A stretch of DNA of 15,832 nt from Candidatus Cloacimonadota bacterium (GTDB lineage: Bacteria; Cloacimonadota; Cloacimonadia; Cloacimonadales; TCS61), in the NCBI GenBank assembly GCA_030445745.1, contig JASUTE010000029.1, positions 1 through 15,832 on the forward strand, written 5' to 3'. This document shows positions 7,741 through 15,580 of the stretch, piece after piece (position 1 is the stretch's first letter; each line of letters opens with the position of its first letter). Made by a program: the position numbers and the translations under genes. The notes under the pieces are model-generated. The model was not told the origin of the DNA and did no database searches. It worked only from the letters and a program-made list of their open reading frames with translations.

Positions 7741-8207
7741 ATTTTAATAAAGCAGTAAAACACGTAAAACATCCAGCCAAGATAGCTTTGGCAATTATGC
7801 AAACTCCTACAGGGAAGTATAATATGATTACTTTGGAATGGTTTATGCGAACTTCTATCCAACCAGCGATGTTTGCTATTTCTATTGGGCATAGTCGCTA
7901 TTCTTACGAGTGTTTGCAGCAAACGGATAGCTTCAACCTGTGTTTTCCTACAAGTAGCATGGTAGAAACAGCTAAACTAGCCGGGTCTACATCGGGACGT
8001 GAGATAGATAAATTTAAGGTTAGTGGAGAAGAATGGTTTAGTGGTCGCTTTCGAGGGCTTCCAATATTAAAAAATGCTGCTGCCAATTTTGAATGCGAAA
8101 TAGTAACTCAGGTAAAAAGCGGTGATCATACTATCTACGTGGGAGAAGTGAAGCAGAGTTGGATTGATGAAGATAAGGAAGACGTATTAACGTATAAAGA
8201 TTTTTAG
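7728..8207 (+). CDS. Flavin reductase-like (FMN-binding split-barrel) protein
   Basis: A 159-residue soluble protein of the flavin reductase-like/flavoredoxin group, which binds FMN and passes electrons between NAD(P)H or redox proteins and flavin. The visible pattern is the split-barrel core: PAKIALAIMQTPTGKYNMITLEWF, PAMFAISIGHSRYSYE, then FNLCFPTSSM and KLAGSTSGREIDKF, and the late strand TIYVGEVKQSWID. The length suits the family (150-200). The start is preceded by AGGAAAGGCAAGAG, giving a good ribosome site; the first 13 bases overlap the tail of the MFS-like frame. The alcohol dehydrogenase gene follows 9 bp later, so the two are co-transcribed and may share a redox role. Its electron donor and acceptor cannot be told from sequence. 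Confidence 0.8.
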   Translation: MHRVDFNKAVKHVKHPAKIALAIMQTPTGKYNMITLEWFMRTSIQPAMFAISIGHSRYSYECLQQTDSFNLCFPTSSMVETAKLAGSTSGREIDKFKVSGEEWFSGRFRGLPILKNAAANFECEIVTQVKSGDHTIYVGEVKQSWIDEDKEDVLTYKDF

Positions 8208-8216
8208 GAGGCTATA

Positions 8217-9314
8217 ATGATAAGCTACTATATGCCCGTAAAATTTTATTTTGGTAAGAATGCACTGGTGGAACATGGATATGAACTGAAACAGTTTGGT
8301 AAAAAAGCAATGGTTGTAACAGGTAGAAGTTCTGCCAAACTTTCTGGTGCTTTAGACGAACTTACTACAGTTTTCCAAGAAAATAACCAGGAATACATAA
8401 TTTTCGATAAAATAAAGGAAAACCCATACCTTGCAACTGTACACGAAGGCACTAAGCGTTTTACCGAATTTAAGGCTGAATTTATCATTGGCATAGGCGG
8501 TGGGAGTCCTATAGATGCTGCCAAAGCTATAGCTGCAATTGCCAAAAACCAAATTGAGGGCGATCATATTTATCAAGCTCAAAAATATATCAAGGATTCC
8601 TTTCCCATTATAGCAATTCCTACTACTGCCGGAACGGGAACCGAAGTAACTCCATATAGCGTTATTACCGATCAGGAAAAGGACAAGAAAGCCGGTTTTG
8701 GTTCACCTCATCTTTTTCCTAAAATTTCTTTTATAGATCCTAAATATACCCTGAGCCTACCCTATAAAGTTACGAAAGACACTGCAATAGACGCCTTAAG
8801 TCATCTCTTAGAAGGTATTTATTCACAAAATAGGAATGTGGTGAATTGTCCCATAATAAAGCGTGGAATAGAACTTATAATAGATAATTTACCCCTATGT
8901 TTGAATGACTCACAAAACTACACTGCTCGCGAAAATTTGATGTTGGCGGCTACTTATGGTGGTATGGTAATTGCACAATCGGGCACCACAGTGCAACATT
9001 CTATAGGTTACCCACTTACTTCCACTTATGGAATTAGTCACGGTTTGGCAAATGGACTGGTGATGAAAGAGATAATGGAAAAATTTTATCCAGTACTGAA
9101 ATCAGAGCTGGATGATATTTTCCAATATTTAGAAATGAGTAAAGAAGATTTCTATGAATGGCTGGAGTCTTTGAATTTGAATGCGGGTGTTAATATAGGT
9201 GATTGGTTTGTAGAAGAAAAGCCTGCTGAAGTGCTTAAAAGCAGAAATATGGCGTTGAATCCTATTAAAATTGATGCAGAAGCTATAAAAGCTATTTACA
9301 GAAAACTTCAATGA
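8217..9314 (+). CDS. Iron-containing alcohol dehydrogenase
   Basis: A 365-residue group III (Fe-ADH, PF00465) oxidoreductase that interconverts alcohols and aldehydes or ketones with NAD(P)H. The N-terminal Rossmann part (1-180) has GIGGGSPIDAAKA (92-104) and PTTAGTGTEVTPYSVIT (135-151). The all-helical C-terminal part carries the four metal ligands expected from FucO-type enzymes: Asp192 and His196 (DALSH), His261 (QHSIG) and His275 (SHGLANG). All are present, so it should be active. The protein is slightly shorter than typical (380-400). AGGAGG lies 7 bases before the ATG. Its TGA overlaps the aroA ATG in an ATGA junction. The substrate is unknown; fermentation of short alcohols or a 1,3-diol-type reaction are both possible. 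Confidence 0.93.
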   Translation: MISYYMPVKFYFGKNALVEHGYELKQFGKKAMVVTGRSSAKLSGALDELTTVFQENNQEYIIFDKIKENPYLATVHEGTKRFTEFKAEFIIGIGGGSPIDAAKAIAAIAKNQIEGDHIYQAQKYIKDSFPIIAIPTTAGTGTEVTPYSVITDQEKDKKAGFGSPHLFPKISFIDPKYTLSLPYKVTKDTAIDALSHLLEGIYSQNRNVVNCPIIKRGIELIIDNLPLCLNDSQNYTARENLMLAATYGGMVIAQSGTTVQHSIGYPLTSTYGISHGLANGLVMKEIMEKFYPVLKSELDDIFQYLEMSKEDFYEWLESLNLNAGVNIGDWFVEEKPAEVLKSRNMALNPIKIDAEAIKAIYRKLQ

Positions 9315-10555
9315 ATCCTTTACCGGAAGTAGCTAGCTCTAAGTCTATTCTGAACAGGGTGCTGCTGTTGTGCAGCTATCTGCAGGAACCTATTGTATTA
9401 TATAACTATATTCCCAATGCGGATTCAGCTACTTTTTTGGAAAATTTAAAACTATTAGGATTCGATTTTAAAGAAAGAGAGCAACAACTCACTGTTTTTC
9501 CACCCCAAAAAATAAATAAAGCTGCTTCACTTTTCATTAAAGATGCGGGAACTGCCTACAGGTTTCTATTAGCTAGGCTTTGCTTCATACCAGGCGGCCG
9601 CTACAAATTAAAGATTAGCAGACAGTTGCAAAAACGGCCTATAGAAGAATTAATAACAGCTTTGCAAAACTTGGGAGCACAAATAGAGCAGCTTAGCGAT
9701 AGCATTTTTTATATACAGGGAACAACTATCAAAAAAAATAAGGTAGAAGTAGATGGAAACCGATCCAGTCAATTTGTATCCGCACTTTACCTACTGGCAC
9801 CTCTAGCCCAAAAGAGATTTGAAGTATCCGTGCGAACTAAGCTTGTTTCCTCTTCTTATGTGAATTTAACAAAACAGATTTTGGCAGATTTTGGGATTCA
9901 ATTTTCAAAAGGTATTTGTAAAAATAATGTGGTAGTTAATCCGAAAATTTATAATTTAGAACCCGATTACTCTGCTATGAGTTATTTTTGGTTGTTAGCA
10001 AGTATGAACGATTTTCCCATTTATACATTTTATCAAAACTCTTGGCAACCCGATAGTAAATTTTGGCAAATACTCCGAAAAATGGGTGCAAAAACAGAAG
10101 TTCTACCTTCAAAATTAAAAATGCAATACAGAACTTTGCAAAGCATTCAGGTTGATATGCAAAATATGCCCGATCAGGTTCCTACATTGGCTGTTGCTGC
10201 TTTATTTGCCAAAGGGAAAACCATAATTTCCCAAATTCAGCATTTACGCTATAAGGAATCGGATAGAATTGGCAATTTAATAACAGAATTAAAGAAGCTG
10301 GGAGCAGAAATTAACTATAAAAACAACAAACTTATAATAACGCCATTGTCCGCCCCCCCCCCGACTACTGTTTTAAATGCCCACAACGATCATCGCTTAT
10401 TTATGAGTTTTTATATAATTTCAAAACTTTGGCCACAGATAGAAGTACAAAATGCAAATTGTGTAAAAAAATCTTTTCCTAATTTCCTCAAAGAAGTAGA
10501 AAAAATAACTAACTATCTGGCGTTTACCCAAATAAAAAAAGATCTCTTCCATTGA
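9311..10555 (+). CDS. aroA: 3-phosphoshikimate 1-carboxyvinyltransferase (EPSP synthase)
   Basis: Transfers the enolpyruvyl group of PEP to shikimate-3-phosphate in the route to chorismate. In 414 residues the main active-site landmarks appear: Lys11-Ser12 and Arg16 (SSKSILNR); DAGTAYRFL (78-86, family NAGTAMRPL); Arg109 (KRPIEE); SSQ at 152-154; Asp288 (MPDQVPT); RYKESDR at 313-319; Asp360-His-Arg362 (NDHRLF); and Lys387 before SFP. Numbering is compressed against E. coli because about 10 N-terminal residues are missing. Asp78 replaces the usual Asn. The start codon overlaps the alcohol dehydrogenase stop by 4 bp (ATGA), implying translational coupling. A run of ten C at 10353-10362 encodes Ala-Pro-Pro-Pro and is a frameshift-prone site. 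The sequence as given is open throughout. Confidence 0.95.
   Translation: MNPLPEVASSKSILNRVLLLCSYLQEPIVLYNYIPNADSATFLENLKLLGFDFKEREQQLTVFPPQKINKAASLFIKDAGTAYRFLLARLCFIPGGRYKLKISRQLQKRPIEELITALQNLGAQIEQLSDSIFYIQGTTIKKNKVEVDGNRSSQFVSALYLLAPLAQKRFEVSVRTKLVSSSYVNLTKQILADFGIQFSKGICKNNVVVNPKIYNLEPDYSAMSYFWLLASMNDFPIYTFYQNSWQPDSKFWQILRKMGAKTEVLPSKLKMQYRTLQSIQVDMQNMPDQVPTLAVAALFAKGKTIISQIQHLRYKESDRIGNLITELKKLGAEINYKNNKLIITPLSAPPPTTVLNAHNDHRLFMSFYIISKLWPQIEVQNANCVKKSFPNFLKEVEKITNYLAFTQIKKDLFH
10353..10362 (+). repeat. C10 homopolymer tract inside aroA
   Basis: Ten consecutive C in an otherwise strongly AT-rich gene, within the codons for Ser-Ala-Pro-Pro-Pro-Thr (residues 347-352), about 68 codons before the stop. 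A change of one base would frameshift the gene ahead of the DHR and KSFP active-site motifs. It could be a mutable (phase-variable) site or a homopolymer-length error. Confidence 0.9.
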
Positions 10556-10603
10556 TATGTAGTGGGAAAAGATGAAACATTTTTCTGTTAATCATATATT
10601 TCC

Positions 10604-10633
10604 TTGACATCCTAATTCAAATTTTCGTACAAA
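10604..10633 (+). promoter_or_regulatory. Promoter of ddl operon, probably leaderless
   Basis: A perfect TTGACA (10604-10609), an 18-bp spacer and TACAAA (10628-10633, 4 of 6). Transcription would begin about 7 bases later, at or next to the ddl ATG (10641). No Shine-Dalgarno sequence lies before that ATG, which fits a leaderless mRNA. Confidence 0.55.
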
Positions 10634-10640
10634 AGCTTTT

Positions 10641-11549
10641 ATGAGAAAGAATAATAAAATCGTCATTTTAGCAGGTGGAAATTCTACTGAGCGGGAAGTT
10701 TCTTTGGAATCTTCAGCGCAAATAGCCAAAAATTTATCACACTATGAAACATTTATGTTAGATCCTGGTGTCTTTGTAGATTATTGCCATTTGATAAAAG
10801 AGATTAAACGCATCGACCCACTAATAGTTTTCAACGGATTACATGGAGCAGAAGGAGAAGATGGGCGGCTGCAAGCACTTTTTGAATTAGAAAACATTCC
10901 TTTTACTGGGTCCGGTTTCCGAGCTAGTTGCATAGCAATGGATAAAATAGTAAGTCATAAACTGGCAGCACAAATAGGTTTAAAAATTCCTAACTATGTA
11001 ATTTTGGGAAAAAACGATAAGCAGGATTTGGGGAAAATTAGTTTACCCATGGTGGTAAAACCAAATAATTCTGGTTCTTCCGTAGGTATAACTATCGTGC
11101 AAAGTGAAATTGAATTGGAAAAAGCTATTCAAAACGCTTTCCAATATTCTGAGAAAATTATATGTGAAAAATATATAGCTGGACGAGAATTAACTGTAAC
11201 TGTTTTAGACGATACAGCTTTACCAGTTGTGGAAATAAAACCCAAAAATGGTTGGTACGATTTTAATAACAAATATACACACGGAAACACCATATACCAA
11301 GTGCCAGCTAAGTTAAATACTGCTGAATCCGCAAGAATACAAGAACAAGCATTGGCTATCTATGAATTGATGGAATGTAGAAGCTATGCTAGGGTGGATT
11401 TCAGATACGACGGTAAAGAGTTTTATTTTTTGGAAGTTAACACCTTGCCTGGAATGACAGAACTTAGCCTTACTCCTATGGCTGCTGCTGAAGCGGGCTA
11501 CAATTTCGAAGAACTTTTAGAAAAGATTATCGCCACTTCCCTAAAATAA
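10641..11549 (+). CDS. ddl: D-alanine--D-alanine ligase
   Basis: A cytoplasmic ATP-grasp enzyme that joins two D-alanines for the peptidoglycan precursor. The 302 residues fit the DdlB-type length. Motifs in order: AGGNSTEREVSLES (11-24, with Glu17 for the first D-Ala); FNGLHGAEGEDGRLQ (64-78); the ATP-grasp strand PMVVKPNNSGSSVGITIV (136-153); CEKYIAGRELTVTVL; the omega-loop region WYDFNNKYTHGN (205-216); and the Mg-binding RVDFRYDG...FLEVNTLPGMTELS (251-276). The ATG lacks a Shine-Dalgarno sequence, although the N-terminal motif leaves no better start. It is the first gene of an operon with two exported proteins, 13 bp and 11 bp apart, linking cell-wall synthesis to an envelope-facing set. 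Confidence 0.97.
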   Translation: MRKNNKIVILAGGNSTEREVSLESSAQIAKNLSHYETFMLDPGVFVDYCHLIKEIKRIDPLIVFNGLHGAEGEDGRLQALFELENIPFTGSGFRASCIAMDKIVSHKLAAQIGLKIPNYVILGKNDKQDLGKISLPMVVKPNNSGSSVGITIVQSEIELEKAIQNAFQYSEKIICEKYIAGRELTVTVLDDTALPVVEIKPKNGWYDFNNKYTHGNTIYQVPAKLNTAESARIQEQALAIYELMECRSYARVDFRYDGKEFYFLEVNTLPGMTELSLTPMAAAEAGYNFEELLEKIIATSLK

Positions 11550-11562
11550 AAAAGGGGGTTAT

Positions 11563-12663
11563 ATGAAAAAAAGTATATTTGTTTTATTTATTTTTATTTG
11601 TGGTAGTTTGTTCTCAGATTTTTATCCTTATAAGTTGGATTTTGCAATGCAACCACCTTTTTCTAATAATGCAACTTTCAATATTTTCCAACCCTCTTTT
11701 TTTGAAGACTATGATCCGCAATCTGCAAGCACACAACCGATCTTGTTTACTGTTTCCATACAAAATGTCGCTACCGAATTTCAGGATTACGAAATTTTAT
11801 TCAATATGCGCTGGCGCGATTTATATGCCGATGCTATTTTAACTCCCACTACCCAAGAACCTGTTCCCGGACAAATTATCCGTCTTACCAATCGCGATAT
11901 TTTAACTGATAGTAATTCTGCAAGTTATGAGATAGATAAAAACTTTGATGATGTATTAAAGGAAATGGAGGATATTATACAGGAAACTGGTCATATGCCT
12001 GATGGCAGCTATTTTTTTAGCATACAAGCTTTTGAACCAGGACATTTAGGTGAGGAAGAAAGAGCTCTTTCCAATATCGAAACACTTACGATTAATGTGA
12101 ATTCTCCCACACCAATTTCGCTAATTACTCCGGGAAACTCACTGGATATGGGACCTGCCAAAATCCAAGATACACAGCCCAGTTTTGTTTGGGTTTCCAA
12201 CCTTTCCCAATATCGCCTTAAAATTTATGAAACCGAGTTAACAGCGACGAACGAAGCTGAAATTGTGGCTACAGAGCCTTATTTTGAAGAGAGTAATATT
12301 ACCGGAACTAGCTATTTGTATCCAGATTCAGCACCAAAATTGCAACCGGGCTATACTTATGCTTGGCAGGTAGAGGCACCTTTAAGTACACTTGGTAGCA
12401 ATGCAGAAACTTTGAAAAGTGAACTTTATGTTTTCACTATCGCAAGTAATTATGATTTAACTCCCCAAGCTATGCAGCTTTACAATTTTATTGAGCAACT
12501 GGATATAGCTAACAAAGACCAGGTTTTACAACTTCTGCAGCGGGGCTATAAACCTGGTAAAATTTCCCTAAACGGGAAGGAAATAGCAATTTCGGAATTG
12601 AGGCAGATCTTACAAAAAACACAAACTGGACAGATCGAGATCAAGAATGTAACAGTAGAATAA
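11563..12663 (+). CDS. Secreted protein with a fibronectin-III-like region, function unknown
   Basis: A 366-residue exported protein. Residues 1-18 are a signal peptide (two Lys, hydrophobic core FVLFIFICGSLF, then Ser). No lipobox is evident, so it should be periplasmic or loosely surface-bound. Residues about 180-292 look like an FN3/Ig-like beta-sandwich: SPTPISLITPGNS, then QPSFVWVSNLSQYRLKIYE, LQPGYTYAWQVEAP and SELYVFTI, the usual order of FN3 strands. The N-terminal half (20-175) is Asn/Asp/Thr-rich with no family I recognise. The C-terminus is a charged helical tail (VLQLLQRGYKPGKISLNGK). GGGGG precedes the ATG as ribosome site. It sits between ddl and a FecR-domain gene, suggesting a shared envelope role. 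No enzymatic motif is seen. Confidence 0.85.
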   Translation: MKKSIFVLFIFICGSLFSDFYPYKLDFAMQPPFSNNATFNIFQPSFFEDYDPQSASTQPILFTVSIQNVATEFQDYEILFNMRWRDLYADAILTPTTQEPVPGQIIRLTNRDILTDSNSASYEIDKNFDDVLKEMEDIIQETGHMPDGSYFFSIQAFEPGHLGEEERALSNIETLTINVNSPTPISLITPGNSLDMGPAKIQDTQPSFVWVSNLSQYRLKIYETELTATNEAEIVATEPYFEESNITGTSYLYPDSAPKLQPGYTYAWQVEAPLSTLGSNAETLKSELYVFTIASNYDLTPQAMQLYNFIEQLDIANKDQVLQLLQRGYKPGKISLNGKEIAISELRQILQKTQTGQIEIKNVTVE

Positions 12664-12674
12664 GGGGGAGAGGT

Positions 12675-13337
12675 ATGTTAAAAAAAGCTTTCATTTTTCT
12701 ATTTTTTATCTTCAATCTATTAACAGCACAAGACTACATTGCTTTAGCAACAAAATCGGAAGGCGATGTGGTTTGGGAACGTGGAGAAGAGAAAACCGAT
12801 TTGAAAACGGGTTCCAAATTAATTAATGGAGACATTCTGGTAAGTAAAAAAGATTCCTATGCTGCTATAAAATTCATAGATGGAAGTTCTGTTGTGAAAC
12901 TTTTTGCCAATAGTAATTTGCGGTTAAACACAAATGGAGAAGATGAACATTTGAATAAATACTGTTTTCTGGAAATGGGTAATTTGTGGACAGCAGTGAA
13001 ACAAAAAACTGGAATCTTTGAAATAGAAACACCGACTACAGTAGTTTCGGTGCAAGGTACGGAATTTGTAGTAAATGTAATAGAGGAAGGAGTAACTTTG
13101 GTTCATGCGCTAAAGGGGCAAGTAGCCGTGAAAAGCAAGTTTAATGACGAAGAAATAATTTTGCCAGCTGACAAAACTGCTAAAGTCGCTGCTAATGAAG
13201 AACTGCAGGTAAGAAAAACCCGAGAAGATGACATTTCCGATGATATAAAGCAGGAAACTGCTGTAAAAAATATCAAAATTGAACTGGAAAATGAAGCTGG
13301 TGAGAAAAAAACTATTAAAATCGAATATGAAGACTAA
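12675..13337 (+). CDS. Exported FecR-domain protein
   Basis: A 220-residue secreted protein. Residues 1-18 form a signal peptide (LKKAFIFLFFIFNLLTAQ). Residues about 45-155 match the FecR fold: GSKLINGDILVSKKDSYAAI, FIDGSSVVKLFANSNLRL, FLEMGNLWTAVKQ, then IETPTTVVSVQGTEFVVNV, the strongest FecR signature (TPTxVxxVxGTEF), and LVHALKGQVAV. The acidic/basic C-terminal tail has no fold I recognise. It lacks the cytoplasmic segment and membrane helix of a true FecR anti-sigma regulator, and no sigma factor or TonB receptor is nearby, so it is probably a sensing or structural domain instead. GGGGGAGAGG precedes the ATG. It is co-transcribed with the FN3-like gene (11 bp gap) and lies upstream of the CHASE2 cyclase. 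Confidence 0.9.
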   Translation: MLKKAFIFLFFIFNLLTAQDYIALATKSEGDVVWERGEEKTDLKTGSKLINGDILVSKKDSYAAIKFIDGSSVVKLFANSNLRLNTNGEDEHLNKYCFLEMGNLWTAVKQKTGIFEIETPTTVVSVQGTEFVVNVIEEGVTLVHALKGQVAVKSKFNDEEIILPADKTAKVAANEELQVRKTREDDISDDIKQETAVKNIKIELENEAGEKKTIKIEYED

Positions 13338-13616
13338 GTTTATTGTTTTCCCGATTTCGATGAATATGCAAAAAGCAGCAGCAAGCAGTAACATGAAATT
13401 CCAAGTTGGAATAACTAACAAAAGGAATCCCAAAACTACTACCTGTGCGGACAGTTCAGAAAGTTGTATTGAACAGACTTCCTATAATTATGTATTATAG
13501 GAATTATTGGAAGACGATATGAGAGAAATAGGAACATTTTTTTCGGTTACGGTTAATTTTATAAGATTGTATAAAACAGCAGAGAATATACAGTAATACA
13601 AATTTTAGGAGATGAT
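13338..13616 (+). other. 279-bp gap between fecR-like gene and cyclase, with hairpin
   Basis: The gap holds no convincing gene. A perfect AT-rich hairpin with 10-bp arms lies at 13479-13488 and 13494-13503 (loop TATGT); it has no T-tract, so it is a weak terminator or a regulator site. A 46-codon frame (13360-13500) ending in Cys/Ser/Thr-rich residues has no ribosome site. A 25-codon frame from 13519 has GGAAG nearby. The cyclase's own site TTAGGAGATGAT lies at the end of the gap. Weak TATAAA sequences around 13570 have no good -35, so I do not call a promoter. Confidence 0.5.
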
Positions 13617-15494
13617 ATGAAATTTTTAAGATTTATTTTTTTGGCAATTCTGTTGGTGGTGTTGGTTATTTTGTTCTCATCGACCAGTTTTTGGCAAAAT
13701 ATGGAATATAGAGCTCGTGATTTGTTTTTTATGTTTAGGGGAGAGCGAGCTACATCTGAAGAAATAGTTTTAGTTGAAATTAGTGACGACACCATTAATT
13801 CATTAGGAAAAAAATGGCCGTTTCCCCAAAAATACCACGCTAAAGTGATAGATAATTTGTTTAAAGCTGGTGCCAAGCAGGTTATTTTCGAAGTTACCTT
13901 GTCCGCAAAATCTACTAACAAGCAAGATTCGCTGTTGGTTGCTGCCAGTAAGCATAGGAATGTGGTATTTGCTGGAAAATTGCTTCCGAACTTAACAGAA
14001 AAAAAGGGAAATAAGCAAGTTTTAAAGCCTACTTCTGCTATCTTGCAAACTACGTCTCAATGGGGATTAGCAAATATTCCCATAGATACTGATGGATTTG
14101 TTAGAAGATATCAACTTTACGAGAAAATTGCAGGGAAAAATTATTATTCTCTGGGTGTAGTTGCTCGGGCTGGGATAAATGGAAACGAGAATTGGAGACA
14201 AAATATTAATGACAGAAGTCGTTATTTCGAGCTTGATAATATTTTCATTCCCAAAGCTACTTCCCAAACAGCGTATATTAACTATTTTGGACCGGCCGGT
14301 ACCTTCCCATATTATGATTATGCTGATGTGATTGATGATGCAGATTTTAAACTCCCTGTTTTAGATACAAACAAATATGAACAACTGAAAAAAGATGAAG
14401 TATTCAAAGATAAGATCGTAATTGTTGGTGTCACTGCAGAGGAGCTAAACGATTACTTTAATACTCCATTTTTAACAGATAATAACAAAATGACACCGGG
14501 TATAGAGATCCATGCTAATTTTTTGGAGATGGTAAATCAGGAAAAATTCCTTAAAGAACTGCATTTTATAAAATTTGTTTTTGTAATGTTTGTTTTGGCC
14601 GTATTGCTTATGCTAGTTAACCGGATCTTAAAGCCGTTACCATCCTTGATAGTTAATTTAGTGCTAATCGCAGTTTCCTTTTTTGTTATTTACAATTTAT
14701 TCGTACAAAGTAACCTGATTATACCGATTTTGCCAATACCAGTGTTGATAGTTTTAATTTACATAGTTTGCTTGGTAGTGCACTATTTTAAAGTAAATCG
14801 TGAAAAAGCTTTTATCCGTGCTGCTTTTTCCAAAAATATGGCTCCAGAATTGGTAGAGGAATTGGGAAAAAATCCGTCAAAATTAGAATTGGGGGGTCAA
14901 CAAAAAGAGATAACGGTTCTGTTTACCAATATTCGTTCTTTTACCAGCTATGCCGAAAAACACAATCCCAAAGAAACTACAGGTATTTTGCGGGAATATT
15001 TGAATGAGATAACGGCTATTATCAAGCTAAATAAAGGAATAGTAGATAAATATGTGGGCGATGAAGTAGTGTCATTATTTGGAATTCCGCTAGATCTGCC
15101 AGACCATGCTTTTTGGGCTTGCAAAGCAGCTTTGGAAATTAGAGAAAAAGTGTTAGAATTACAACAAAAATGGCAAGCTAAAAAACTCGATATAATTGAA
15201 ATTGGTTCAGGAATAAATAGTGGTTTTGCCATTGTAGGAAATTTGGGCTCAGATACTATCTTCGATTATACCGCAATTGGCGATACTGTAAGTGTTGGTT
15301 CCAGATTGGAAGAACTGAACAAGGTTTACGAAACGCACAATAATATTATTATAAGTGAAGCTACTTATGAGATGGTAAAAGACCGCATAATAGCCGAATT
15401 TATCGAGGAAGTTACAGTGCAGGGCAGGAATAAGCCGGTGGCTATTTATCAGTTAATAGGGATAAAAAAAGAGCTGAAAAAAGAAGAAAAATAA
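13617..15494 (+). CDS. CHASE2-domain membrane nucleotide cyclase (class III), probably altered or inactive
   Basis: A 625-residue membrane sensor. Helix 1 (about 4-22) is followed by an extracytoplasmic CHASE2 domain (about 30-315: EEIVLVEISDDTINSLGKK, KWPFPQKYHAKVIDNLFKAG, DKIVIVGVTAEELNDYFNTP). Three membrane helices (about 316-392) lead to a class III adenylate/guanylate cyclase domain (430-615). Preserved catalytic residues: Lys478 and Asp482 (DKYVGDEV), Thr552 (DYTAIGD) and Arg563 (SRLEEL). Two are replaced: Asn438 stands where the first metal-binding Asp belongs (LFTNIRSFTS), and Ser559 where the transition-state Asn belongs (DTVSVGSR). By family knowledge both losses should strongly reduce cyclase activity. 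TTAGGAGATGAT gives a good ribosome site. It follows the FN3-like and FecR-domain genes. If active, the product would be cAMP, judging by Lys478/Thr552. Confidence 0.93.
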   Translation: MKFLRFIFLAILLVVLVILFSSTSFWQNMEYRARDLFFMFRGERATSEEIVLVEISDDTINSLGKKWPFPQKYHAKVIDNLFKAGAKQVIFEVTLSAKSTNKQDSLLVAASKHRNVVFAGKLLPNLTEKKGNKQVLKPTSAILQTTSQWGLANIPIDTDGFVRRYQLYEKIAGKNYYSLGVVARAGINGNENWRQNINDRSRYFELDNIFIPKATSQTAYINYFGPAGTFPYYDYADVIDDADFKLPVLDTNKYEQLKKDEVFKDKIVIVGVTAEELNDYFNTPFLTDNNKMTPGIEIHANFLEMVNQEKFLKELHFIKFVFVMFVLAVLLMLVNRILKPLPSLIVNLVLIAVSFFVIYNLFVQSNLIIPILPIPVLIVLIYIVCLVVHYFKVNREKAFIRAAFSKNMAPELVEELGKNPSKLELGGQQKEITVLFTNIRSFTSYAEKHNPKETTGILREYLNEITAIIKLNKGIVDKYVGDEVVSLFGIPLDLPDHAFWACKAALEIREKVLELQQKWQAKKLDIIEIGSGINSGFAIVGNLGSDTIFDYTAIGDTVSVGSRLEELNKVYETHNNIIISEATYEMVKDRIIAEFIEEVTVQGRNKPVAIYQLIGIKKELKKEEK

Positions 15495-15580
15495 TTTTTA
15501 CTATATGTAAAAACAGTTCAAAAGCTTTCTTTGCGAATCCCGATTGATTGGGAGAAGCAATGCGCTTACAGCGCATTTGA
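15495..15580. repeat. Degenerate hairpin unit and 7-bp palindrome downstream of the cyclase
   Basis: 15529-15560 is a degenerate second copy of the repeat unit seen at 15702-15731 (ttgcgaa-ccc ... ggg-gaagcaat), in the same orientation. It is followed by a perfect stem aatgcgc (15559-15565) with gcgcatt (15571-15577), loop ttaca. Transcription from the cyclase gene would run into these folds, which may attenuate it; the following T-run is too short for a clear intrinsic terminator. Confidence 0.6.

Noticed and set aside
12675-13337. FecR-type anti-sigma regulator of iron uptake
   Set aside because: The protein has an export signal and no cytoplasmic anti-sigma segment, and no sigma factor or TonB receptor lies nearby; only the FecR beta-domain is shared.
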